Of a stretch of 64,000 nt of DNA, positions 8,999 to 18,245 are shown one piece after another; positions within the stretch are counted from its first letter, which is position 1; every line of letters begins with the position of its first letter. Below the pieces are notes generated by a model, which did no database searches, had not been told where the DNA came from, and was given only the letters and a program-made list of their open reading frames with translations. Location: the NCBI GenBank assembly GCA_965218935.1, contig CBDCMH010000001.1, forward strand, positions 434,001 to 498,000. The letters run 5' to 3'. The DNA is from JADFOI01 sp965218935. GTDB taxonomy: Bacteria > Acidobacteriota > UBA6911 > RPQK01 > JADFOI01. Position numbers and translations under genes: made by a program.

Positions 8999-9341
8999 CG
9001 TTTTTGGTCCGGCGCTCCAGGCCAAGGACCACCAGGTCACTTCGCAACTCACGGCACCATCGAAGATATCGCTTTTCGGTTTCGATCGAGACCTCACCGC
9101 TCTCACTCAGAATCTCACGTTCCAGGCAGACACAGCGAATCGCCTTTACCGCTAGCCTCTGGATGATCAGCGCCTGTTGCGGTGTTGGGTCTCCGCCCAG
9201 AGCCGTCACCAGGGTCGCCTCGATGTGCTGTTGCAGTTTTCCCCGCCAAGTTCTCCCATCCTGTTGCCGACGCATGTAAGCCCCATGCCGAAGGGCGTTT
9301 TTATTCCCCCTAGGTGCGCCTTTTTTGTTTCTTTTCACCAT
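8999..9341 (-). pseudogene. Phage-type small protein (GAPRGNKNALRHGAY), 3' end removed by IS3
   Basis: The gene starts at 9341 (MVKRNKKGAP) after AAGGAAGGGAAA. The segment KGAPRGNKNALRHGAYMRR is characteristic of small proteins found near phage terminases and in mobile elements. A helical region with EREILSESGEVSIETEKRYL follows. Native coding continues to the IS3 right end near 8999. Beyond that the frame reads IS sequence to 8916, so the true C-terminus is missing. Function is unknown; a terminase small-subunit-like role is possible. Confidence 0.5.
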
Positions 9342-9611
9342 TTTCCCTTCCTTCAATTGTCGAATCGTTACTCAAATCCAGATGACTGTTCGCTCAGGCT
9401 TTGGCCCCGTTCGAAGCAGGGGATTGCCTTGCCAGGGTGCAACCTGCAACCCTGACCTGGTACACTCTCGTTTGGGGCCTCTTTGGGATCGATCTTCTGC
9501 CCCATTTCGGTGAGCAATTAGTGAGCAATAACGCCCGAATACCAGGAAAAACCAGATAACAAGAGGAACGTAAATGCTTGAGTAGACAGGACGAGCTATT
9601 ACTAAGTTAAA

Positions 9612-9653
9612 CTCATAACCCAAAGGTCGAGGGTTCAAATCCCTCCCCCGCAA
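9612..9653 (+). tRNA. 3' half of a CAT-anticodon tRNA gene (attachment-site scar)
   Basis: From the anticodon loop CTCATAA the sequence is a normal tRNA 3' half: AGGTC variable region, T-arm GAGGG-TTCAAAT-CCCTC and acceptor strand CCCCGCA. The five bases before the loop do not pair with the 3' stem strand, and no D-arm or 5' acceptor strand precedes it. Such 3' fragments starting at the anticodon loop are what tyrosine-recombinase elements leave at attR. The intact tRNA-Met gene is not in the window. Confidence 0.75.
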
Positions 9654-9805
9654 CAAACCTGAAATCAAACACTTACAGTCAAACATAGAACCAGTGAAAA
9701 GGCCGATGAGCAACAACACTTGTGTCTTGGTTGGAGAGTTGATAGATTGCAACCATTCGTCACGTGGAGGCCCGAAGAGGGTCTATTCCGAAGTTGATAT
9801 GAGGA
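9654..9805. other. Intergenic stretch between tRNA scar and acylase gene
   Basis: Nothing recognisable beyond the likely promoter region of the acylase gene. To the left of the scar, 9511-9535 has a tandem GTGAGCAATTAGTGAGCAAT, possibly a recombinase arm-type site. Confidence 0.3.
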
Positions 9806-12223
9806 ATGTCGGTTAATAGGGTGAGAGTAAGGCTCAGGAGGGCGCAACTTCTCCGAAATGCCAGAGTTGGGCATGGGTGGTTGGCCGCTGCCGGTGTGGT
9901 TGTGACTTCCGTACTCCTTGGAACCAGCTTGCCCGCGTGCTCGGGTGGTAGCTCACAGGAGCGTCCCGGCCACATTGAGGCGACGATCCGGACGACTTCT
10001 TATGGAATTCCCCACATTATCGCTGACGACTACGCGGGGATCGGCCTCGGGGTGGGTTATAGCACCGCGAAGGATAAAGTGTGTGACATTGCGGAGATTT
10101 GGTTGACAGTCAACGCCGAACGGGCACGCTTCTTCGGAGCAGGTCCAGGCGATTCGAACGTTCGCAGCGATTTCTTCTGGAAGAGGATTCACGACTTCGT
10201 TCAGCAAGAGCGGTTGCTCCATTTGGAACCACCTTTGGGTCCCACGCTTGAGTTGCAGGAGTTGGTTCGTGGCTTCGTGGCCGGGTACAACGAGTACCTC
10301 GCGGACACCGGGATCGACAATCTACCGGACCCCACATGCCGCGGCTCAGAATGGGTGCGGCCGATTACCGAGCGAGACGTCTATCTGCGGGCGATGTTCA
10401 GGAACATCCGCGGGAAAGGTGACCGCATCAACCAGTACGTAAACGCAGCGCCCCCCTCATCGGAATCGGAGGACATCGGATCGTCCGAAGGTACGTCTGG
10501 GCAGGCGGAAGCCTCAGCTGACATCAGTGCCAGCAACGTGATCATGCTCGGACGAGACGCCACGGACAATGGGCGCGGCATGGCGTTGATCAACCCTCAC
10601 TTTGGATGGGGGCATCCCTCAGGTTCGAACTCGGCTACAACCGAGGGCAAGTATGAGGTCCATCTGACTATTCCGGGTAGACTTAACGTCGCCGGTATCG
10701 TTCACCTGGGGACGCCCACGGTGTGGTCGGGGTGGACCGATAATGTAGCCTGGCAGCACACGGCGTCGCGACCGGAACAGGCGACCTTCTATCGGCTCAA
10801 GCTAGACTCGACCTCCGACACCACATACGAATTCGACGGCAAGCGTCGTCAGATGAGGTCTAGGACAGTCAGTGTTGATGTCCTGCGTCCCGACGGCAGG
10901 CTCGAGGAACGCCGGCACACGTTCTGGGAAACCCACTTTGGGCCGATGATTGCAACAGCGCAGCTTCCGTGGACGTCGACCACGGGCTACGCGATCCGTG
11001 AAGATCTCATGCTGACTTTCCGGTGGATAGATCAAGACCTTGCGATCAATCACGCCCAGTCAGTCGAGGACATCGACGATGCAGGCAGGACCTTTATGGA
11101 CATGGGATGGTTGAACATTCATGCCACCGACTCGACGGGCAAGGTGTTCTACGCAGATCGATCGGGGGTGCCCCACGTCACGGATGCATTGGCTGCAGTC
11201 TGCGGCGATGATGGAGAACCGTTCGTGCTGGATGGTTCGCGCTCGGTATGTGAGTGGGGAACCGATCCCGACTCAGTCACTGACGGTGCCTTCGGGCCGA
11301 GCAGCTTGCCGATGCTGGTGCGCCATGACTACGTACACGACGCGAACAACGGCCACTGGGCTACCAACCTACGTAAACCGCTAGAGGGGTTTCCGCGGAT
11401 TGTTCAACCAAACCAGAATGAGCGAGGAGAACCAAGCCTGCGTGGGCGGGCCGGCCACTTAAAGATCGAACGCCGTCTAGCCGGTACGGATGGTGAACCG
11501 GGGAACCGCTTCACCTTGGACCAGTTGCAGCGGATCACATGGGACAACCATGTCTTGTTAGCAGAGCTCTGGCGTGAGGACGTGGTCGATCTGTGCCGCA
11601 GCATGCCGCCGGAGGCGGACGTCGCAGATGCCTACGAAGTTCTCGCCAACTGGGACGAGACCGAAAATCTGGATAGCCCCGGAGCCGTTCTTTGGAGGCG
11701 ATTCGACCAGAACCTGGGCTCTCCGCTATGGACGATCCCGTTCGACCCGGACGACCCCTTGAACACACCAAGAGGGCTGGACACCGATAACCCGGCAGTT
11801 GCAGAGGCGCTGACCCAGGCCGTCGCCGACCTGCGCGATTCTGGCATCCCGCTGGACGCGGTCCTCCGCGACTACCAACACATTGAGCGAGGCGGTGAGC
11901 GGTTCCCCGTGACAGGTGGTAATAGGGGAGGACAATACAATCCCATGTCTACAGCATGGATACCTGGCGAGGGTTTCCCCAACCCCACGTCCGGATCCTA
12001 CTACAGGGCGGTCGTCCAGTTCACCGACGACGGCCCTGTGGCTCGATCGATCCAGTGGTACGGCCAGTCGAATAACCAAGAGTCACCGCACTCGACGGAC
12101 CAGCTGCGGCTCTTCTCAGAGAAGGAGCTCAAGGACATGCACTGGTCCGAGGAGGACATCGCATCCGATCCAAATCTTGTCGTAAACGTCGTCCGCGCCA
12201 ACCCTCGCCGAGCCCCTCGGTAA
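9806..12223 (+). CDS. Penicillin-acylase family lipoprotein (Ntn hydrolase)
   Basis: The 805-residue precursor has a signal sequence with lipobox SLPAC (Cys45), so the product is probably anchored in the periplasm. The family makes amidases that cleave penicillin G, acyl-homoserine lactones or related amides after autocatalytic splitting. The alpha-chain region starts near residue 57 with IRTTSYGIPHIIADD. The linker ends and the beta chain would begin at the Ser of SNVIMLGRD (about residue 243), the expected N-terminal nucleophile; NGRGMALINPHFGW follows, as usual in this family. A late ANW(D/N)-type element (LANWDETE) and VTGGNRGGQYNPM near the end also fit. Substrate cannot be told from sequence. 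It sits next to a tRNA scar in the accessory zone, consistent with transferred cargo. The start is uncertain: GTG codons follow within 10 codons. Confidence 0.85.
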   Translation: MSVNRVRVRLRRAQLLRNARVGHGWLAAAGVVVTSVLLGTSLPACSGGSSQERPGHIEATIRTTSYGIPHIIADDYAGIGLGVGYSTAKDKVCDIAEIWLTVNAERARFFGAGPGDSNVRSDFFWKRIHDFVQQERLLHLEPPLGPTLELQELVRGFVAGYNEYLADTGIDNLPDPTCRGSEWVRPITERDVYLRAMFRNIRGKGDRINQYVNAAPPSSESEDIGSSEGTSGQAEASADISASNVIMLGRDATDNGRGMALINPHFGWGHPSGSNSATTEGKYEVHLTIPGRLNVAGIVHLGTPTVWSGWTDNVAWQHTASRPEQATFYRLKLDSTSDTTYEFDGKRRQMRSRTVSVDVLRPDGRLEERRHTFWETHFGPMIATAQLPWTSTTGYAIREDLMLTFRWIDQDLAINHAQSVEDIDDAGRTFMDMGWLNIHATDSTGKVFYADRSGVPHVTDALAAVCGDDGEPFVLDGSRSVCEWGTDPDSVTDGAFGPSSLPMLVRHDYVHDANNGHWATNLRKPLEGFPRIVQPNQNERGEPSLRGRAGHLKIERRLAGTDGEPGNRFTLDQLQRITWDNHVLLAELWREDVVDLCRSMPPEADVADAYEVLANWDETENLDSPGAVLWRRFDQNLGSPLWTIPFDPDDPLNTPRGLDTDNPAVAEALTQAVADLRDSGIPLDAVLRDYQHIERGGERFPVTGGNRGGQYNPMSTAWIPGEGFPNPTSGSYYRAVVQFTDDGPVARSIQWYGQSNNQESPHSTDQLRLFSEKELKDMHWSEEDIASDPNLVVNVVRANPRRAPR

Positions 12224-12679
12224 AGATCGGACTTTAGAGCCTTAAGGACTCTGTTGGCGACCATGATCTCTGCCAGCCAGTGACTCTCGCTGTAAGAGCC
12301 TTACCTACTCACATCTCCACGAGCTGTTGAAAAACGATTTTTCGGTTCTCCTGGGTCATGCCGGGTTATACCTCTATGCATTGTGCCCGACATCAAAGAA
12401 AGCTATAGTTCTCCTACCACAACCGAAGGACACACACAGGGGGGGTGAAAACGGTGCCAAGAAGCAACCATCTACTTAATTGCACGAGGAAAAGTGCGTT
12501 TGTAGATCCTAGGTTTCCCTGCCCACCCCTGATGTCCTACGGATTTACCACGAACACAACGGCGATCAAACTTTTCGGTGCCCAGGGGATTTTGTAAACG
12601 ATTGAGCAGGGAAGACGGGCTAATACAAGTCTAGGTTCATCACCCAGAGGTGTCGGCAGCGTGTTGCTGGGTGTGTTTC
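12224..12679. other. 456-bp non-coding stretch
   Basis: No reading frame here resembles a protein. The words GAGCTGTTGAAAAACGATT near 12330 look like the outer end of an insertion sequence, but no partner end is visible. The segment near 12626-12650 has a vague tRNA-like look that does not fold as a tRNA. Confidence 0.3.
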
Positions 12680-13324
12680 TCATTCAAGTGATTCTATAAG
12701 TTCTAGAGTTACGTCCTCCAGCGAGGGCACAACCAAGGTCGCTTTTGAGAAATCGTTGGACTGTGTATGGGTGTTGGGGACAGCTACACACTTCATACCA
12801 GCAGCCTTGGCCGCTAGCACGCCCTTTTCAGCATCTTCGAGCACAAGGCAGTCAGCTGGCCTAGTTGCCAGGTGTTCAGCGACGTATGTAAAGATGTCCG
12901 GATGGGGCTTCACTCTCTCGACGCTTTCCCTTGTAGCGATACAAGCGAAATAATCGTGAATCCCGAGTGTACTGATCACGACTTGGGCAGCTGAAGACCA
13001 AGAGGAAGTCGCCAGGCCAAGTTTCCTGTACCCTTTCAAAGAGTTTAGTAGCCACATCGAACCAGGCATTAACTCTGCTGAGGTTCTCACAGCTGTTTCA
13101 TATCGTCGAGCCTTTGCTTCACGAATCGAAACAGGGTCAATCTTGAACCCTTTCTCTCTCGCAAACTCCTCAATTCCTTTTCCAGCACGGATCCAATGTT
13201 CCTCGTATTCTTTGTCAGACAGGTCAACACCTCGCTTCGCTAGAGTATCTTGAAAAGCTTGCCTGTGGAGCTTTTCAGTGTCGGAGAGCAAACCGTCTAG
13301 ATCAAAGATTACAGCAGAGATCAT
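12680..13324 (-). CDS. HAD-superfamily hydrolase, beta-phosphoglucomutase/phosphatase-like
   Basis: The 214-residue protein starts MISAVIFDLDGLLSDTE, which is HAD motif I with the nucleophile and acid-base Asp pair. LGLATSSWSS contains motif II (Ser/Thr), VERVKPHPDIF contains the motif III Lys, and CLVLEDAEKGVLAAKAAGM is motif IV (ED). Residues 15-85 form the helical cap of subfamily IA. The closest functional classes are beta-phosphoglucomutase, 2-deoxyglucose-6-phosphate phosphatase and similar sugar-phosphate phosphatases. The gene stands alone with non-coding DNA on both sides, so the context gives no substrate. Length is normal and the gene appears intact. Confidence 0.85.
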   Translation of the reverse strand: MISAVIFDLDGLLSDTEKLHRQAFQDTLAKRGVDLSDKEYEEHWIRAGKGIEEFAREKGFKIDPVSIREAKARRYETAVRTSAELMPGSMWLLNSLKGYRKLGLATSSWSSAAQVVISTLGIHDYFACIATRESVERVKPHPDIFTYVAEHLATRPADCLVLEDAEKGVLAAKAAGMKCVAVPNTHTQSNDFSKATLVVPSLEDVTLELIESLE

Positions 13325-13525
13325 AGTGTTTTGATGCGCTCAAGTTGCAGCACGTGTTTTGTGGCCAATACACTGACGTACTGCAGGCGCTGAACTGGAA
13401 CGCCGTCTCCGTAAATTCAGCGTAGCCTCTTAGGCCAATCAGGCACTGGTCAGCTTCGAACAACGTGTTTACTGTTAGGCGTGGACTTCTGCTTCACGAT
13501 AACCCACTTGACTCTACAATCAGGA

Positions 13526-13813
13526 TCAACATGCACCATCTTGTGTTTTTCCCCTGCGGTGTTCATAGAGAAACCCGGTATCGAGGGCAGACATATATGC
13601 CTGATCAACGTCAATTAGATGCTGGGTGATGTCCGCAAAGCTCATCGAAGTGTCGTTGCGCTTCCAGTTCTCTTTCCCTTGAGGAACGGATCTTAAGCGT
13701 TTCAGTGTGGAATCTCTAATCGCAGATGAGAATCTTGCCAATCGGCTGAGGGCGTCTTGGTCCATAAGCTCGTTTCGTAACCTCCCATCAACAAGAATCA
13801 ACAACTCAGACAA
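13526..13813 (-). pseudogene. DinB-like protein, N-terminal fragment
   Basis: Ninety-five residues including FSSAIRDSTLKRLRSVPQGK, NWKRNDTSMSFADITQHL and IDVDQAYM, which match the first helices of DinB/DUF664 four-helix-bundle proteins, including the first metal-ligand His. Family members run 150-180 residues; here the frame stops after a basic tail. The remaining helices are not seen in the next 200 bp, so this is probably a truncated relic. The 13325-13525 stretch beside it holds no recognisable gene. Confidence 0.5.
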
Positions 13814-13971
13814 AAACAGGCTAAAACAGACTACAACAGAATGGAAGTGATTTGGTCTAAATTATTGATAGACTGGACTAAACTACAACAGGCTGAAACA
13901 GTCTATAAACCCTGGTACCCCAGTCAGCGTTCATTGCCTTGTTGGGACTCTCTCAGGATGAGCCACAGTCC

Positions 13972-14222
13972 TCATGCGCCCCAAGCCGCGATCAGAAGAC
14001 ACACAACCAAATACGGCATCTCACTGGAGACGTTCCATCCGGCGGCGTCCCGAGCATCGACCAGTGCCGCAAGCGATACAACTGGCCAATACACAGTGAT
14101 CCCCAGCGCTGCCGCAACTGTAATTCGGCCCCAATGTTTGCGGCGCAAGTGGCCAATCAACCCAACATAGAGAATGGGGATGTACGTCAAGAGGTACCCA
14201 GCGCGAATCCGTATGATTCATC
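13972..14222 (-). pseudogene. Possible membrane-protein remnant
   Basis: On the minus strand about 83 codons read RAGYLLTYIPILYVGLIGHL, then RITVAAALGITVYWPVVSLA, and end MPYLVVCLLIAAWGA, giving three plausible membrane helices. There is no good start codon (only a TTG at 14190) or ribosome site, and a stop lies just upstream. It may be the tail of a lost gene. I do not recognise a family. Confidence 0.3.
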
Positions 14223-14319
14223 TTGCCCGGTACTGCACATTACAGCAAGATTTTGTATGGTATGGGCAGTTAATGGACGCAAATCGGACCCAGCCCAGTA
14301 TTGAGGAGGAACTCATAAT

Positions 14320-15360
14320 ATGAATTCTCGTCGTCTTCGCTATAGAATATCGGCCGCCGCGCCAATGTGCCTCATGCTTCTAGCCTGCGGGACCCAGAAT
14401 CAAGAAAGCGCAGGAGACCAGGCTGCGCTGACCTTACAGTCACCGCCTACCTCCGAAACACCGCCCCCCTGGGCGTATGTCGTCGGTCCACGGGCTGAGC
14501 GCCCGGAAGAAGATGGAACTCAACTGAGCCTTCCCGGCAGTTCGGCCACTTTCACTCGGACAGAGCTCCGCAATGGCTTCGACGTGGCGGACTGGTATCC
14601 TGACGATCATCCCCCCATGCCCGACTTCGTGGCCCATGGCAGGGAACCGGACATCCGTGGATGTGGCTATTGCCACCAACCGAACGGACTGGGCCGCCCT
14701 GAGAATGCCCCTCTTGCGGGTCTTCCCGCCGACTATATCGTGGGGCAGATGGCCGCTTTCAAGAACGACTTGAGAGAGAGTTCGGGGGGAAGGAGTCGCT
14801 CGATGATCGCCATGGCTAAGGTCGCGACTGATGCCGAGGTGCGGGAGGCTGCCGAGTACTTTTCCCGCCTGGAGTACAAACCGTGGATCAGGGTCGTCGA
14901 GACCGATACCGTTCCGAAGACCCACGTGGAGGGTATGTTCGTCCCCATCGAGCCGGCCGATACGGAGCCGCTTGGCCAGCGTATCATCGAGGTTCCGGAG
15001 GATGTGCAACGAACCGGGCTTCGTGACCCAAGGTCCGGATTCATCGCCTACGTACCGATCGGCAGCATCCAGAAAGGTGAAGAGTTGGTCATGACCGGCG
15101 GCGCCAAGGTGGTAGGGGGCAAGATTGTGGCGGGCAAGACCATTCAGTGCGGAATCTGTCATGGTCCGGATTTGAAAGGCCTCGGTAACATACCGGGAAT
15201 CGCGGGCCGCTCTCCGAGCTATATCACTCGCCAACTCTATGACATGCAGCACGGTAACCGAAAGGGGCCGGGGACTGAATTGATGAAGGCGGTGGTCGCC
15301 AATCTGAGCGAGGAAGATCTGGTCTCAATTGCCGCTTACACGGTCTCCCGCGTTCCGTAA
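14320..15360 (+). CDS. Dihaem c-type cytochrome lipoprotein
   Basis: The 346-residue protein has a lipobox (LMLLAC, Cys23) and two haem c attachment sites: CGYCH at 115-119 and CGICH at 277-281. It thus contains two class I cytochrome c domains joined by a linker and should be an exported electron carrier on a membrane. Candidate axial Met ligands lie downstream of each site (for example IAMAKVATD near 163 and ELMKAVVANL near the end). The ribosome site GAGGAGGAACTCATAAT before ATG 14320 is strong. Two-domain cytochromes of this kind often partner a periplasmic dehydrogenase, but none is adjacent. The next gene is a broken SnoaL-like one. Confidence 0.85.
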   Translation: MNSRRLRYRISAAAPMCLMLLACGTQNQESAGDQAALTLQSPPTSETPPPWAYVVGPRAERPEEDGTQLSLPGSSATFTRTELRNGFDVADWYPDDHPPMPDFVAHGREPDIRGCGYCHQPNGLGRPENAPLAGLPADYIVGQMAAFKNDLRESSGGRSRSMIAMAKVATDAEVREAAEYFSRLEYKPWIRVVETDTVPKTHVEGMFVPIEPADTEPLGQRIIEVPEDVQRTGLRDPRSGFIAYVPIGSIQKGEELVMTGGAKVVGGKIVAGKTIQCGICHGPDLKGLGNIPGIAGRSPSYITRQLYDMQHGNRKGPGTELMKAVVANLSEEDLVSIAAYTVSRVP

Positions 15361-15464
15361 GGGAGAGTCCGTCCTTCACTTGCGTTATATACGGGCAACT
15401 CGGAGAATACACGGATTTACAATAACCCTGCGGAAAGTTCCGCAATATTACAGGAGATAAGACG

Positions 15465-15882
15465 ATGAGTACTAATCTCAATTCCGCCAAGCAATTCTTT
15501 GAAGCTTGTGACACAGGTAAAGGCTGGGAAGCTTGTAGTGCATTCTGTCACCCTGAAGCCACATTCTCTTCGCAAACAACAGTCTTGTCTGACATATCCA
15601 CTTTAGAAGGTTACTGCGAATGGATGAAGAACCTTCTTTACCCCAGTGCCAGATGGGCATTACGAACTTAAGTCCTTGGCGGCTGATGACGCCCGAAATT
15701 CGGTAGCGGCGTTTGCGGTTTTCCATGGAACCCAAACCGGGCCGGGCGGGCCGGTACCTCCGACTGGTAAAACGATTGCTGCTGATTATGTGTACCACAT
15801 GGAGTTTGAAGGAGACCGTATCAAACATATGACGAAAATTTGGAATGACACGTTCAGTCTCCAGCAGCTTGGTTGGGGGTGA
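15465..15882 (+). pseudogene. SnoaL/NTF2-like protein, frameshifted
   Basis: The first piece (from ATG 15465, after ACAGGAGATAAGACG) encodes MSTNLNSAKQFFEACDTGKG and ends out of frame shortly after EWMKNLLYP. The second piece, one frame over, reads VPDGHYELKSLAADDARNSV and ends IWNDTFSLQQLGWG at 15882. Removing one C from the CCCC run at about 15643 joins them into a protein of about 138 residues with the SnoaL-like cone fold, typical of small ester-cyclase or unknown-function proteins. The run-length error may be biological or technical. Confidence 0.65.
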
Positions 15883-15971
15883 AGCAGGGTTGTTTTCCTT
15901 CTTTCCCTGTTTTTCATCGAGTCAAAGGGGTAGTCGGCCGGTCCCAGCCAACGGATTCCATCCCGCTATAG

Positions 15972-16028
15972 GGTTTCTTCGGCGGCGGGGGGATGGGTGT
16001 GGTCTACAAGGCGGAGGACACGTATTGA
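15972..16028 (+). pseudogene. Ser/Thr protein kinase fragment (glycine-rich loop only)
   Basis: Nineteen codons read GFFGGGGMGVVYKAEDTY and then stop. GGGGMGVVYKAED is the ATP-binding loop of eukaryotic-like bacterial kinases. At DNA level it shares ATGGGTGTGGTCTACAAGGC with the kinase fragment at 26014. No catalytic loop follows. Confidence 0.65.
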
Positions 16029-16110
16029 TTTACTCTCTCCCCTCGTGTAATGTCTCATCTTCGTTTCCCATCAGTAAGGGAGTAACTTTTTTTCGATAAG
16101 GAGAAGCAGC

Positions 16111-16731
16111 ATGCGTAAGATGCAATATGTTTTTACGGCGATCACGCTGGCTCTGATGAGCTCGTACCTGCTGCTCGCGCAAGACGCCCCCATGACCTTC
16201 TTCCTCACGAGCGCGGGCCCTGGCAAGGGAGCCAATCTGGGTGGTCTGGCCGGAGCCGACAGACACTGTCAGATGCTGGCGGAGGCGGTGGGTGCTGGCG
16301 ACCGCACCTGGCGCGCCTACCTGAGCACCCAGGGCCCAGGCCCCGTCAATGCCCGTGACCGCATCGGCCAGGGTCCCTGGCACAACGCAAATGGAGGACT
16401 AGTGGGTCAGAACGTCGACCAGCTTCACAGCTACGGGCACAGAGTTACAAGTTACACGGCACTGACCGAGGGCGGGGCAGTAGTCCCCGGGTCAGGGTAT
16501 AGTCCTAACCGGCACGATATCCTGACAGGCTCGCAGCCAGACGGCACGGCTTTTACAGGTAGTGAAGACATGACCTGCCAGAACTGGACGAGCAGCGATG
16601 GAGGAAAAGCCAAGGTCGGCCATCATGACCGCGCGGCTTGGAATTCGGCGCACGATAGCAGAGGCTGCAGCCAGGAAGCTTTGCGAAATTCGGGCGGCGA
16701 CGGCTTATTTTATTGCTTCGCCATTGATTAA
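16111..16731 (+). CDS. Secreted lectin/endostatin-like domain protein
   Basis: The 206-residue protein starts at ATG 16111 after AAGGAGAAGCAGC and has a signal peptide (residues 1-23, cleavage near LLLAQ). The mature part carries the pattern GADRHCQMLAEAVGAGDRTW, RAYLS, ARDRIGQGPWHNANG and a Cys-rich end (TCQNWTSSD, GCSQEALRNSGG, FYCFAID). I associate this with secreted domains annotated as lectin-like or endostatin/collagen-NC10-like in environmental bacteria. The conserved Cys residues probably form disulphides. Ligand and role are unknown. The following 16732-17156 stretch has no supportable gene. Confidence 0.6.
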   Translation: MRKMQYVFTAITLALMSSYLLLAQDAPMTFFLTSAGPGKGANLGGLAGADRHCQMLAEAVGAGDRTWRAYLSTQGPGPVNARDRIGQGPWHNANGGLVGQNVDQLHSYGHRVTSYTALTEGGAVVPGSGYSPNRHDILTGSQPDGTAFTGSEDMTCQNWTSSDGGKAKVGHHDRAAWNSAHDSRGCSQEALRNSGGDGLFYCFAID

Positions 16732-17156
16732 GACAACGCTCTTCCAGACGCGACCTGGTTCCGGGGGGAGTCGGGTGTCTATATTGGTCAACTGTAGGAT
16801 GCGACGACCCTCGCTTCCACGACCTGCTTCCATGAGAAGGCCCTTAGTTGTCAAGACCGACTTGGCGGTCAAAAGTCCGGGACCGGGTGATTGAGCCAGC
16901 TGATAGGAGTTCGCTTCATCGATCCAGTGATGCAGATTTTGTTTGCCTTGCTTCCATCCGCACTCTTTTTCAGCCCGTGACTTGGACTGGGTGCATGTAA
17001 GGGTTCGTCAAACGGGGCGCTGCCATCTGCGGCTCGTTCTCTTCTAAAGGAAGGAACAGCAGGTCTTTCGCAGTCACCCGAACGGGGCATTTGGATCATT
17101 GAGGTTAACTCCATGGGCGGGTCACGTTCAGCAGGGTCCCTCCTGGGTTCAATCTC

Positions 17157-18239
17157 TTAGGCGGCCCCTTCCAGGTATTCTTCACTGTTGTACAGCGGTT
17201 CATAGGTCTCTCCTGTGACCCACAGATGGTGCAGCAGGACGGAGAGTTTACGAGCCACGGCCACTACGGCTCGCTTCTTGGCGCTTTTTCCTCCTCGGGA
17301 AGCGATCCTCTCCCCATAGCGTCGTAAGTCACAATCCGAGCCAAAAGGTCCCAGGATGTACTGGGAACTACCGACCAGTAGTTTGCGAACAAACCGATCG
17401 CCGGCTTTGGTAATCCTCAACTGGGGATCCCGATTCCCGGATTGGTCTTGTCTGGGAGTGAGCCCCAGATACGCTCCTACCTGGCGACTTCTTCCAAACC
17501 GATGGGCATCCTCGAGGGTCAAAACAAAAGCCAGAGCGGTGATCGGTCCTACTCCTCGAACTTGCTGAAGGTTCTCGGTGTCCGGATACTTCTGCTGGCA
17601 CAGTTGCTGAATCTCTCGATCGTATTGGCGGATCTGTGCGGTGAGCTGTTGGATTATCTCCAGCAGGGGCTCCAAAGCCGTCTTCAGGCAATCTGGAATG
17701 TGGAGTTGGACCCGATGGGGAAAAGCCTCTGTGGAACAACTGGGCAGACGCTCCCCGAAGGCTTTCACAGACCCTCGGACATGATTGACGAGCCGGGTTC
17801 GGGCCCTCACCAGCTCATCTCTGGCTTTAACCACCGCCAGGTCCGCTTGAGCAGCTTCGCCTCGATGCTGAATCGGATACAACAACTCGGGATCCACTCT
17901 TCCCAAACGTCCCAGAAGCTCTCCATCCTTGCGGTCCGATTTCTTTCGGTTCTGGCTGATGAGTCGAACCTGTCGGGGATTGGCCACGATTTCTTCGTGT
18001 CCTTGCTCCTTGGCTATCGCTTGCACCCACCGAGAGTGGGTTCCCGTTTCCACCACCACCCGCATTTTTGGCTGAGACTTGAAGAACCTTTCCATGGCTC
18101 GTCGTTGAGTCTTCACCCTACCCTCTTCCACTCTCTTCCCTGACTTATCGATGATGCAGTAGTAGGAAAATTGGTCTCCCAGGTCCAAACCCATGGTCAG
18201 TTCCGGAATCTCGTTGATCTCTCTGATAGAATCTTTCAT
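17157..18239 (-). CDS. IS110-family transposase (DEDD recombinase)
   Basis: The start is the ATG at 18239 (MKDSIREINE), six bases after AAGGAG. The N-terminal RuvC-like DEDD domain shows MGLDLGDQFSYYC (first Asp), VVETGTHSRW (Glu) and KKSDRKDGELLGRL (Asp pair). A coiled-coil linker follows, then the C-terminal Transposase_20 domain with GVGPITALAFVLTLED, QVGAYLGLTPRQDQSG containing the region of the catalytic Ser, and a Lys/Arg-rich end. At 360 residues the length is normal and the gene looks intact. IS110 enzymes form a complex with a non-coding bridge RNA from the element. Here the non-coding segment lies upstream of the gene, as in the IS110 group rather than IS1111. Confidence 0.9.
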   Translation of the reverse strand: MKDSIREINEIPELTMGLDLGDQFSYYCIIDKSGKRVEEGRVKTQRRAMERFFKSQPKMRVVVETGTHSRWVQAIAKEQGHEEIVANPRQVRLISQNRKKSDRKDGELLGRLGRVDPELLYPIQHRGEAAQADLAVVKARDELVRARTRLVNHVRGSVKAFGERLPSCSTEAFPHRVQLHIPDCLKTALEPLLEIIQQLTAQIRQYDREIQQLCQQKYPDTENLQQVRGVGPITALAFVLTLEDAHRFGRSRQVGAYLGLTPRQDQSGNRDPQLRITKAGDRFVRKLLVGSSQYILGPFGSDCDLRRYGERIASRGGKSAKKRAVVAVARKLSVLLHHLWVTGETYEPLYNSEEYLEGAA

Positions 18240-18245
18240 GGCCAA

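Noticed and set aside
9372..9752. A 126-codon minus-strand frame containing RGRDLNPRPLGYE
   Set aside because: That peptide is the familiar antisense translation of a tRNA 3' half, here the CAT-anticodon scar, not a protein.
12620..12660. A tRNA-like stretch with TTCATCACCCAGAGG
   Set aside because: Position 37 would be a pyrimidine, the stems do not pair and no T-loop follows.
14440..15252. A 270-codon minus-strand frame
   Set aside because: It is antisense to the dihaem cytochrome gene, whose two CxxCH sites and ribosome site are clear.
17442..18143. A 233-codon plus-strand frame
   Set aside because: It is antisense to the IS110 transposase, which has intact DEDD and C-terminal motifs.
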